DNA of 6,189 nucleotides from Bacteroidales bacterium (GCA_027083655.1 JALWNS010000146.1:1-6189); one strand, 5' to 3'. Numbered from the stretch's first letter, positions 1-6,116 are shown. The notes: generated from the letters alone by a model not told the origin. Numbers and translations: made by a program.

Positions 1-284
1 CTGTGATCCCTATCAAACTGAAAAACATTTGAATGCATATAAAATATCAACATATCTCCGGCAACCTTGAGCTCAGCCTGAAAAACTCCCACATTCTTAT
101 AGCGCAGAAGAATCCGCTGGTCCTGCTCCCTTAGCTTGTCATTAAATTCTGTCTCCAGATCCTGGGCAGTCTGCTTAACATACTTAAAAGCCTCAAGCGT
201 ATTGTCAAAGATTTTTTGTTTAAGTGTAGCTTTTTCAACTAGAAGATTATAAATTGCATCGGAATTTTTTTGGTTCCCACTCAT
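1..284 (-). CDS. Conserved hypothetical protein, N-terminal part (runs off left edge)
   Basis: An open frame starts at ATG (complement of 282-284) and stays open for 94 codons to the window edge, so the C-terminus is missing. The protein starts MSGNQKNSDAIYNLL. Its first 60 residues are charged, rich in Lys, Glu and Gln, and look helical (possible coiled coil). From about residue 61 it changes character (RYKNVGVFQAELKVAGDMLIF, residues 61-81), suggesting the start of a beta-containing domain. There is no signal peptide or membrane segment in the visible part, so it is probably cytoplasmic. A good Bacteroidota promoter lies just upstream and supports this start. The pattern resembles unnamed Bacteroidota proteins I have a vague memory of, but I do not recognise a named family and assign no function. 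It is divergent from the plus-strand operon. Confidence 0.75.
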   Translation of the reverse strand, partial: MSGNQKNSDAIYNLLVEKATLKQKIFDNTLEAFKYVKQTAQDLETEFNDKLREQDQRILLRYKNVGVFQAELKVAGDMLIFYMHSNVFQFDRDH

Positions 285-308
285 CACAGCTAATATTTCT
301 ATTTATGT

Positions 309-343
309 CAAATATAACAATTTTAGACTTTGTGTAAATCAAA
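309..343 (-). promoter_or_regulatory. Bacteroidota-type promoter for the left-edge minus-strand gene
   Basis: Read on the minus strand, a TATATTTG (complement of 309-316) matches the Bacteroidota -7 consensus TAnnTTTG exactly. A TTTG (complement of 340-343) lies 23 bases upstream, at the outer limit of the usual 17-23 base spacing. The expected transcript start would fall near 302, leaving a leader of about 18 bases before the ATG at 284. It interleaves with the plus-strand promoter at 329-360. Confidence 0.55.
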
Positions 344-360
344 CTAAAACATTAATTTTG
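329..360 (+). promoter_or_regulatory. Bacteroidota-type promoter for the three-gene plus operon
   Basis: TTTG at 329-332 is followed after 20 bases by TAATTTTG at 353-360, an exact match to the TTTG / TAnnTTTG pattern of the Bacteroidota primary sigma factor. The transcript should start near 367, about 12 bases before the ATG at 379. The last three bases of the -7 element form the TTG at 358-360 that could otherwise be taken as a start codon, so this promoter argues for the ATG at 379. Confidence 0.65.
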
Positions 361-378
361 AAAAAATTTCAAAGCAAT

Positions 379-897
379 ATGGCACAACAGGCATTCTGGT
401 ATATATTACCTTCGATAGTTGTTTTTCTAACGGCATATATCGTACTCAAGACTTTCCTTGATAGAGAGAAGGCACAACTACAGCTTAAGCTTAATATCGA
501 AAACTCCAAGCGACTGATACCTATACGGTTACAAGCATACGAAAGACTGGTCCTGCTAATGGAGCGTATTAGTCCACAGGCTCTTATACCACGGGTCTAT
601 CAAAAAGATATGACCAAAGAACAATTCCATTATGCTTTACTCCAGGCTATAAGACAAGAATATGAGCATAACCTTTCACAACAAATTTACGTTAGCAACG
701 AAGCATGGCAAGCAGTCAGAGAGGCAAAAGAGAGCATTATCCGGTTAATTAATACAATTGCTTCTGATCCTAAATACAATGACTCTGTACAAAAAATGAG
801 CCGCCTTATCATAGAGGCTTATGCTTCTGTTGACGAAACACCAACAGATCATGCAATAAGAGTTTTGAAAAACGAATTACACGAAATCTTTGGTTAA
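379..897 (+). CDS. Membrane-anchored Bacteroidota protein of unknown function (DUF7935-like)
   Basis: The protein has 172 residues counted from ATG 379. A single hydrophobic helix near the N-terminus (about residues 6-24, FWYILPSIVVFLTAYIVLK) should anchor it in the inner membrane, followed by a mostly helical, charged cytoplasmic domain. The stretch RLQAYERLVLLMERISP (50-66) is the most recognisable part. From memory it is the hallmark of a small Bacteroidota family labelled DUF7935, but I could not search for it. No catalytic motif is visible. An in-frame TTG at 358 would add seven residues (MKKFQSN), but it lies inside the -7 promoter element, so I prefer ATG 379. This is the first gene of a tight operon; the next start is only 5 bases after its stop. 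The function is unknown; a scaffold or regulator role would be a guess. Confidence 0.8.
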   Translation: MAQQAFWYILPSIVVFLTAYIVLKTFLDREKAQLQLKLNIENSKRLIPIRLQAYERLVLLMERISPQALIPRVYQKDMTKEQFHYALLQAIRQEYEHNLSQQIYVSNEAWQAVREAKESIIRLINTIASDPKYNDSVQKMSRLIIEAYASVDETPTDHAIRVLKNELHEIFG

Positions 898-902
898 AGA
901 CT

Positions 903-1601
903 ATGAAAAGCCCTGCAAAATATTTTTTTCTCATTTTTCTTATTTTTACGTTTGCATGTCAACAGGATAAACCAACTCAGACTAATATTAGGTTAAGAAA
1001 CCACATTGATACTATCAGTTATAGCCTTGGGCTTAGCATTGGTAAAAAACTCAAGGAAGAAGGCTTTACAAAGGTTAATTACAACGTTCTGATAACTGCC
1101 ATAAGCGAAGCTATTAACACGGACAATCCAGACAATTTATTAATCGATCCGGATGTAGCGCAAGATATTCTCAAGGTGTATCTATACCAAGAGCATAAAC
1201 GCAGAATAAAAGTCAAAACAACAGAATGGCAAAACTTTCTCGAAGAGAATGCTCACAGACGTGGAGTACATATCACCTCTAGCGGCCTGCAATACGAAAT
1301 TCTCAAGCAAGGTTCTGGACGCAAACCAACTATGAACGATTATGTAGTGGTAAGATATCAAGGCTATTTACCCAACGGTGTGGTCTTTGACAATAATTAT
1401 TCACGTACACCTGTTGTAGTGCGCGTATCCAAAAGTATTGAAGGTTGGCGCCAGGCTTTGACTATGATGCGCGAAGGGTCTAAATGGCGCATCTATCTTC
1501 CGCCATATTTGGCATTTGGTGACCGGAAGGTCGGAAACATACCACCAAATTCGGTCGTTATATATGACATCGAGCTAATTAAAATCAAACACATAAAATA
1601 A
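903..1601 (+). CDS. FKBP-type peptidyl-prolyl cis-trans isomerase, lipoprotein
   Basis: The protein has 232 residues. It starts with a lipoprotein signal peptide: Lys at 2 and 6, a hydrophobic core at 7-18, and a lipid-attachment Cys19 in a loose lipobox (FTFAC). Residues about 35-115 form a helical region beginning DTISYSLGLSIGKKL, like the FKBP N-terminal dimerisation domain. Residues about 127-229 are the FKBP catalytic domain, with SSGLQYEIL at its start, VVRYQGYLPNG, VFDNNYSR, EGWRQAL, an AFGDRKVG loop, and IPPNSVVIYDIELIKI at the end. Key pocket residues are kept: Tyr152, Phe162, Asp163 and Trp182. The tyrosine of the usual AYG motif is Phe205 here. As a family these enzymes isomerise Xaa-Pro bonds and help fold exported proteins. 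Here the protein would be tethered to a membrane facing the periplasm. It is the middle gene of the operon, 5 bases after the previous gene and 8 before the next. Confidence 0.93.
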   Translation: MKSPAKYFFLIFLIFTFACQQDKPTQTNIRLRNHIDTISYSLGLSIGKKLKEEGFTKVNYNVLITAISEAINTDNPDNLLIDPDVAQDILKVYLYQEHKRRIKVKTTEWQNFLEENAHRRGVHITSSGLQYEILKQGSGRKPTMNDYVVVRYQGYLPNGVVFDNNYSRTPVVVRVSKSIEGWRQALTMMREGSKWRIYLPPYLAFGDRKVGNIPPNSVVIYDIELIKIKHIK

Positions 1602-1609
1602 TAATACAA

Positions 1610-2110
1610 ATGGCATTAAGAATAGAAGGAAGAGTTTCACAAATCACACCTATAGAAGAAGGTCAAGGAGCCCGCGGTCCATGGAAAAAACGCCTTCTTA
1701 TTGTGGACACTCTTGAGCAATATCCTCGCAAAGTTGCTTTTGTCGTGTGGAATGAAAAAGCAGAAGCACTTAATACCCTCGGTATAGGTCAACGTGTTGT
1801 CGTTGACTTCTCTATCGAATCAAGAGAATTTAATGGACGTTGGTACACCGATGCAAGGGCCTTCGGTATCAAAGTTGTCAGGGAAGAAGATGTTGTGGGT
1901 ACTAATCCTGTAGCATCACAACCCCAGTCTACTCAAACAAATTCCAGGGTACAGCAACCTATACCCCAGGATACCATTGACCTGAACGACAATGATAACA
2001 CCGAAAGCGAATACGATGATCTGCTCAAAGACGATTTCAACGATGAGATAATAGATAATGACGACCTATTTAACGAAGAAGAAGACCCATCTGACGATTT
2101 ACCATTCTAG
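1610..2110 (+). CDS. DUF3127 domain protein, OB-fold-like, with acidic SSB-like C-terminal tail
   Basis: The protein has 166 residues. Residues 1-92 match the DUF3127 pattern as I know it: MALRIEGRVSQITPIEEGQG, then GPWKKRLLIVDT, YPRKVAFVVWNEK, and the strongly conserved ESREFNGRWYTDARAF (70-85). The small beta-strand-rich layout with aromatic residues resembles an OB fold, the fold of single-strand DNA-binding proteins. A Gln/Ser/Pro-rich linker (about 96-120) leads to a very acidic tail, with 21 Asp or Glu among residues 121-166. The tail ends in SDDLPF, much like the DDDIPF tip with which bacterial SSB recruits repair and replication proteins. There is no signal peptide, so it is presumably cytoplasmic. 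It is the last gene of the operon, followed by a strong hairpin. Nucleic-acid binding is an inference from fold and tail; no function is established by the sequence. Confidence 0.88.
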   Translation: MALRIEGRVSQITPIEEGQGARGPWKKRLLIVDTLEQYPRKVAFVVWNEKAEALNTLGIGQRVVVDFSIESREFNGRWYTDARAFGIKVVREEDVVGTNPVASQPQSTQTNSRVQQPIPQDTIDLNDNDNTESEYDDLLKDDFNDEIIDNDDLFNEEEDPSDDLPF

Positions 2111-2129
2111 GTTATGACCCTAATTTTCT

Positions 2130-2169
2130 GACTGTCGGGGGAGCCCTCTGGGCTCCCCCGACAGTCTTT
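2130..2169 (+). terminator. Strong hairpin ending the plus operon
   Basis: A perfect 17-bp inverted repeat begins 19 bases after the DUF3127 stop. The left arm at 2130-2146 (GACTGTCGGGGGAGCCC) pairs with 2150-2166 around a three-base loop (TCT). It is followed only by TTTA, a weak U-tract, but the GC-rich stem is exceptionally stable. On the minus strand it has no T-run after it. Placement between convergent genes fits an intrinsic terminator of the operon, perhaps also a backstop for ftsK transcripts. Confidence 0.75.
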
Positions 2170-2220
2170 AGCAACATGTTATCAATAAATGTACCTCAGG
2201 GTAAACAAATAATGCCGACG

Positions 2221-2280
2221 CTAAATAAAACATCGTTTAATTAACGAACTTGGTATTAATCTACCCCAAATTCGTAAACG
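2221..2280 (-). terminator. Candidate terminator of ftsK
   Basis: Lying 56 bases beyond the ftsK stop, the minus-strand transcript can form a two-part stem. An outer 6-bp stem pairs 2275-2280 with 2234-2239. An inner 9-bp stem (2266-2274 with 2245-2253, one G-U pair) closes a 12-base loop, with a 5-base bulge at 2240-2244. It is followed on the minus strand by the T-rich ATGTTTTATTTAG. The stem is AT-rich and bulged, so this is a plausible rather than strong terminator. I see no gene or RNA element in the rest of the 2111-2335 gap. Confidence 0.4.
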
Positions 2281-2335
2281 GTATAATTTAAACAAAAATA
2301 TTCAAACCTTAGTGTAGCATTTTACCCAATGGCTC

Positions 2336-4681
2336 TTACTGCCGCCTTATGGTAGCTAGCAATTCATCCAGTTCATCCAGGCTATGTATAAGAACATCAC
2401 GGGGTTTACTTCCATGACCCTGGCTTACTATTCCCATTGCTTCGAGCTGGTCGATGATACGGGCAGCTCGGTTGAAGCCAACCTCCAGCTTGCGCTGCAA
2501 GAGTGATATAGAAGCATACTGACTGGACACAACCAACCTTGCTGCTTCTTCAAACAGTTTATCCAATTTTTTGACCTCCACGGGTGCTTTGGCTTCGCCC
2601 TCTTCTTCTGGCGGCTCTGGAAGCTCGAACGGCATCGGATAACCAGGCTGCGCCTCCACAAACCGCGTGATACGGTCAACTTCCTCCGTGCTTATAAAAG
2701 CACACTGCAAACGGTGGATATTGCTACCATAAAGATAAAGCATATCGCCTTTACCAATGAGCTGGTTAGCTCCCGTTGTGTCAATAATAGTCTTGGAGTC
2801 GGCCACTGACATGACCTTCAATGCTATCCGTGTGGGAAAATTATTTTTTATCAATCCTGTAACCACATCAGTACTAGGACGCTGTGTGGCTATGACCAGA
2901 TGAATGCCTATTGCTCGTGCTTTTTGTGATAATCGCGTGATAGAATACTCAATCTCCTTTCCTCCAACCATTACCAGGTCTGCAAACTCATCAATTACCG
3001 TAACGATGTATGGCAAGAAACGATGGCCATCGGCATCACTCAGACGCCGCTTGATGTATTTCTGGTTATATTCCTTAATATTCCGCACCTGTGCAAGCTT
3101 GAGCAAATGATAACGCTCCTCCATCTCAACAATCAGGGATTGAAGCACTTTCTTGGCATCGTCTACCTCTGTTATAATCGGTTCCTCTGCCCCTGGTAAA
3201 GTTGCCAGATAATGGCTTGAAAGACGGGAATACAACGACAGTTCTACCTGTTTTGGGTCAATTAATACAAACTTTAGCAATGCAGGATGTTTCTTAAACA
3301 ACAACGAATTGATTATCACATTAATAGCCACAGATTTTCCCTCGCCTGTACTACCTGCCATCAACACATGCGGTGCTTTGGCCAAGTCAAAGACAAATGG
3401 TTTATTTACAGTATCCTTACCCAGGGCTATAGGAAGCTCATATTTGTCATTGTGGAACTCTGGAGAAAGTAATACCTCCTTAAGCGAAACAATGGTTGGA
3501 TTTTCATTAGGCACTTCTATGCCAATAGTCCCCCTTCCTGGCATTGGTGCAATTATACGTATGCCCAATGCAGCCAGGTTCATAGCTATATCTTCTTCTA
3601 GGCGCTTTATCTTGGAGATAGGTATTCCCGGCGCTGGGACTATTTCGTAAAGAGTGACAGTAGGTCCGACCTGGGCAGTTATCTTGACTATGTCAATTTT
3701 AAAATTCTTGAGTACATCGATTATTTTTTGCTTCTTCTGCTTGAGTTCCTTAATCAAGGCATCCTGGTCAATCTCACTACCATAGTCATTCAACAAATCA
3801 ATAGAAGGAAACTTATAAGTCTTCAGACTTTTTGTCGGGTCATAATCCTGCTGTAATTCATCCAACTGTACATTATCTGCTGTAACGACCTCCATATTTA
3901 TATCATCAGCATTTTTCTGTTCTGTAGGCAGGTCCACTTCAAACGCTACGCCATTATCCTGGCCATTACTAATAACAAAGTGTTTACTGGGCGTCTCGTA
4001 ATCTTCTGTTATTTTGGAAAACGGATTAAGTTCCTGCTCATCAACAAATCCCTGTTCTTGTTCCTCCTCCTCATCTTCCTCTGGCAAATCTTGCTTCTTG
4101 TTAATAAACCGTTCCTTTAGCCCTGCCCACCAAGAGCCCGATACTCTTGGCAGGTTCTTTATTTTCTTAATCCTTTCTGGGTCAGACAGCCCTATTACCT
4201 TGTTCTTTGTCCACTCAAAACTATTTTCAAAGGTAAAGAACACATAAATTATGATTAGCAGTAAAATAGTAATAGTGGCACCAAATCCTCCTATTGCAGA
4301 CTTGAGGGCTAGATAACCTGTCTGTGCATACACGCCACCCAAAGAAAAAGTCCGGTTAACTGTGAACAAGGTAAAAAAGGCTGAAGTTAAAACAGTGATT
4401 ATCAAGGCATGGAACATGATCTTCCAGAAATGCCTTATTCTTATCCGCATCAACCGGAGCCCAATCAAAATAAGGATAAAAACCAAACCAAAGGCGCCCA
4501 CACCTAGCCATTTGTGGACAAAAGTCACAGCCAAGGCTGCTCCTAACCGTCCCATCCAATTACCGACCTCGACATCTCCCGAAAGAAACTCAAAAAAAGA
4601 TACATTGCCCTTGTTGAAATCACTCTCCCACGTAAAAAGGTATGACAAGAAAGCCAAAAAAGAATACACTGCGAAAATCAC
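2336..4681 (-). CDS. ftsK: DNA translocase FtsK (first open codon in frame is GTG; true start probably upstream)
   Basis: FtsK is a hexameric, ATP-driven pump anchored at the division septum that moves chromosome ends into the daughter cells and supports dimer resolution. The uninterrupted frame gives 781 residues from GTG 4681 (numbering used here). Hydrophobic segments lie at about 1-16, 44-77, 86-107 and 134-150. They are followed by a very acidic linker (EEDEEEEQEQ, 201-210). The motor begins around 310 and has Walker A GSTGEGKS (443-450), Walker B VTVIDEFAD (560-568, Asp564 and Glu565), and ATQRPS (598-603). The C-terminal winged-helix gamma domain (about 712-768) includes ASISLLQRKLEVGFNRAARI, the part that reads polar DNA motifs in known FtsK proteins. 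The GTG start would cut the first membrane helix in half. Coding sequence clearly continues upstream, so the true gene probably begins near 4784-4792 (see the adjoining entry). It has its own promoter and lies downstream of the GlmU-like gene in the same direction. Confidence 0.95.
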   Translation of the reverse strand: MIFAVYSFLAFLSYLFTWESDFNKGNVSFFEFLSGDVEVGNWMGRLGAALAVTFVHKWLGVGAFGLVFILILIGLRLMRIRIRHFWKIMFHALIITVLTSAFFTLFTVNRTFSLGGVYAQTGYLALKSAIGGFGATITILLLIIIYVFFTFENSFEWTKNKVIGLSDPERIKKIKNLPRVSGSWWAGLKERFINKKQDLPEEDEEEEQEQGFVDEQELNPFSKITEDYETPSKHFVISNGQDNGVAFEVDLPTEQKNADDINMEVVTADNVQLDELQQDYDPTKSLKTYKFPSIDLLNDYGSEIDQDALIKELKQKKQKIIDVLKNFKIDIVKITAQVGPTVTLYEIVPAPGIPISKIKRLEEDIAMNLAALGIRIIAPMPGRGTIGIEVPNENPTIVSLKEVLLSPEFHNDKYELPIALGKDTVNKPFVFDLAKAPHVLMAGSTGEGKSVAINVIINSLLFKKHPALLKFVLIDPKQVELSLYSRLSSHYLATLPGAEEPIITEVDDAKKVLQSLIVEMEERYHLLKLAQVRNIKEYNQKYIKRRLSDADGHRFLPYIVTVIDEFADLVMVGGKEIEYSITRLSQKARAIGIHLVIATQRPSTDVVTGLIKNNFPTRIALKVMSVADSKTIIDTTGANQLIGKGDMLYLYGSNIHRLQCAFISTEEVDRITRFVEAQPGYPMPFELPEPPEEEGEAKAPVEVKKLDKLFEEAARLVVSSQYASISLLQRKLEVGFNRAARIIDQLEAMGIVSQGHGSKPRDVLIHSLDELDELLATIRRQ

Positions 4682-4784
4682 CAGTACCAGGCCAATGATA
4701 AATCTTACCCGCTCGTCTTTGAAAAAAGCCTTTTTCCGCTTTTTAGACTTTTTTCTGGTATTTGATCTTGTTGTTTTTCTTCAT
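4682..4784 (-). other. ftsK: Displaced 5' end of ftsK: N-terminal coding sequence split between two frames
   Basis: In the ftsK frame, sequence upstream of GTG 4681 still encodes a typical FtsK N-terminus: a Lys/Arg-rich head, then AFFKDERVRFIIGLVLV leading into the first membrane helix. There is no ATG, GTG or TTG before an in-frame TGA at 4781-4783. The nearest good start, ATG at 4784, reads MKKNNKIKYQKKV and hits TAA at 4743-4745. A run of six A residues (minus strand, complement of 4749-4754) sits just before that stop. With five A residues the frame would run straight into SKKRKKAFFKDER and give a complete protein of about 815 residues. GAGGG on the minus strand sits 9 bases before ATG 4784, a sensible ribosome-binding position. 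A homopolymer sequencing error, a real mutation or slippage could explain this; I cannot tell which. Confidence 0.6.
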
Positions 4785-4816
4785 GTAGCCATACCCTCTT
4801 GGTTAAGTATACTTTA

Positions 4817-4845
4817 CAAAGATACAAAACTTAATTTTATTTAAA
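4817..4845 (-). promoter_or_regulatory. Bacteroidota-type promoter for ftsK
   Basis: On the minus strand, TATCTTTG (complement of 4817-4824) matches TAnnTTTG exactly. A TTTA (complement of 4842-4845), one base off the TTTG upstream element, lies 17 bases further up and overlaps the last codons of the GlmU-like gene. Transcription would start near 4810, leaving a leader of about 18-26 bases before the ATGs at 4792 and 4784. This independently suggests that ftsK translation begins there, not at GTG 4681. Confidence 0.5.
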
Positions 4846-6018
4846 GGTTCGATACTTAGAACTTCTTTCATATACATGTTTGAGGATAGACAAATCCTGC
4901 TCTGTCAACTCCTTCTGACGGCGAGCCATCACACGCCTGGCTGTATCCATGGCTTTGTCAAAACGATAATCCTCAAATCCATGATAACCACCCCACGAGA
5001 AGCTAGGTATAAACTTTCTAGGGAAACCAGCACCAAAAATATTGCAACTAACACCTACAACCGTACCGGTATTAAACATTGTGTTTATGCCACACTTGGA
5101 ATGGTCTCCCATAAACAGTCCACAGAACTGCTCTCCTGTGGCTACAAAGCGCTCCTGACGATAATTCCATAGCTTAACCTCGGCATAATTATTCTTCAGG
5201 TTGGAGTTGTTGCTATCTGCTCCGATATTGCACCATTCTCCTAGCACAGAATTACCAAGGAAACCATCATGTGCTTTATTACTATAGCCAATTAATATGC
5301 TATTGTTTACCTCGCCTCCAACCTTGGAATAAGGTCCTATTGTGGTTGGTCCATAAATCTTAGCTCCTACTTTTAGTACAGAATGCCCACACAATGCCAG
5401 ACTCCCCCTGACAATGCTTCCCTCCATTATCTCAGCATCACGGCCAATGTAAATATAACCTCCATGCGGATTAAGTATTGCTGCCTCTACTACAGCACCA
5501 GGCTCTACAAAAATTCTTTCTTCTTCGAACACAGTATTTGTACTGCTAAGCTTCTGTGATTGGCGCCCATGGGTTATAAGCTTAAAATCTTTCTCTAGCT
5601 CCAGGCCATTTAACTTGTACAAAAGCCATAGCTGTGTGATAGCTGAAATATTACCTGCAAAATCCTTGACCTTCAACCCTTCCAAATCTTCACCTATTTC
5701 CGTGCCCTTTACTTTAGCGGCAAGAAACATATCACCCTTGTATAAAGCTTCTCCAATACCCAAGCTTCTGATCTCTTCGATTAAATCTTCCTGCGGTAGC
5801 ACTGCCGAATTAACTATATAATTCTGCTCATCAGGTTCAAACTTAAACTTAACCTGCAAGTAATCTTCTGTCTTGTATGTAATTGGCAGACCTAAATACT
5901 TTTCCCACTTCTGTGCAATTGTCAGAATGCCTACCCGTAAATGTGAAATAGGACGTGTAAATGTCAGTGGTAGAAGGTCTTGCCACGTATCTTTAAAATC
6001 AAATAAAACTGTCTTCAT
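4837..6018 (-). CDS. GlmU-like protein: putative sugar nucleotidyltransferase with left-handed beta-helix acyltransferase domain
   Basis: The protein has 393 residues from ATG 6018. The N-terminus (MKTVLFDFKD) and LLPLTFTRPISHLRVGILTI (15-34) are characteristic of the Bacteroidota alternative GlmU family, which I recall as TIGR03991. EDYLQ (51-55) and a VNSAVLP segment (69-75) also fit. Residues about 160-335 are hexapeptide-rich with regularly spaced Ile, Val and Gly (for example IGRDAEIMEGSIVRG, YGPTTIGPYSKVGGEV, GEWCNIGADSNNSNL), typical of a left-handed beta-helix acetyltransferase fold. A charged helical tail follows (about 350-393). Classical GlmU makes UDP-GlcNAc from glucosamine-1-phosphate for peptidoglycan and lipid A. 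This family is thought to fill that role, but the classical LxxGxGTRM nucleotide-binding signature is absent, so the exact reaction is inferred. It is cytoplasmic, with no signal peptide. It is co-directional with ftsK, with about 52 bases between its stop and ATG 4784. Confidence 0.88.
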   Translation of the reverse strand: MKTVLFDFKDTWQDLLPLTFTRPISHLRVGILTIAQKWEKYLGLPITYKTEDYLQVKFKFEPDEQNYIVNSAVLPQEDLIEEIRSLGIGEALYKGDMFLAAKVKGTEIGEDLEGLKVKDFAGNISAITQLWLLYKLNGLELEKDFKLITHGRQSQKLSSTNTVFEEERIFVEPGAVVEAAILNPHGGYIYIGRDAEIMEGSIVRGSLALCGHSVLKVGAKIYGPTTIGPYSKVGGEVNNSILIGYSNKAHDGFLGNSVLGEWCNIGADSNNSNLKNNYAEVKLWNYRQERFVATGEQFCGLFMGDHSKCGINTMFNTGTVVGVSCNIFGAGFPRKFIPSFSWGGYHGFEDYRFDKAMDTARRVMARRQKELTEQDLSILKHVYERSSKYRTFK

Positions 6019-6045
6019 TTTTTATTTTCTTTGTTTTTGTTAAAC

Positions 6046-6077
6046 CAAATTTGCAAAAAACTTTTCATCTCTGGAAA
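6046..6077 (-). promoter_or_regulatory. Weak candidate promoter for the GlmU-like gene
   Basis: On the minus strand, CAAATTTG (complement of 6046-6053) matches seven of eight positions, counting free ones, of TAnnTTTG. TTTC (complement of 6074-6077) lies 20 bases upstream, three of four matches to TTTG. The distance to ATG 6018 (27 bases) is like that at the other gene starts here. The -7 octamer is self-complementary, so orientation is not decided by it alone. Confidence 0.3.
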
Positions 6078-6116
6078 TTATCCACTAACTTAGGCTAAAA
6101 CACAAAAACATTGACC

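Noticed and set aside
358..378. TTG at 358 as start of the membrane-anchored protein (adds MKKFQSN)
   Set aside because: The TTG is part of the -7 promoter element TAATTTTG, so the transcript should begin downstream of it; ATG 379 fits.
2238..2244. TTAATTAA-type palindrome in the convergent gap as a protein-binding site
   Set aside because: Short AT palindromes are expected by chance in this AT-rich gap, and it is already part of the candidate ftsK terminator bulge.
2428..2679. 83-codon minus-strand open frame overlapping the ftsK 3' end
   Set aside because: It is a shifted-frame shadow of the gamma domain with no recognisable features.
3309..3650. 113-codon plus-strand open frame inside ftsK
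   Set aside because: It lies wholly opposite the FtsK motor domain, which is intact and conserved; no independent support.
4745..4758. Classical -1 slippery heptamer A AAA AAG in the ftsK 5' region
   Set aside because: The heptamer is present, but the shift needed from ATG 4784 is +1 (or loss of one base), and its phase is wrong for standard -1 slippage.
4781..4783. TGA read as tryptophan (alternative code) to rescue the ftsK start
   Set aside because: Tryptophans checked here use TGG (for example the WW pair in FtsK), and the genes end in TAA or TAG without needing recoding; nothing else suggests an alternative code.
4362..4844. 160-codon plus-strand open frame opposite the start of ftsK
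   Set aside because: It is antisense to clear FtsK coding sequence, shows no domain, and its Lys/Pro-rich make-up reflects the opposite strand.
6046..6053. CAAATTTG as a plus-strand promoter for the right-edge lipoprotein
   Set aside because: The octamer is self-complementary, but the only TTTG upstream on the plus strand (6030-6033) is just 12 bases away, too close for the consensus spacing.
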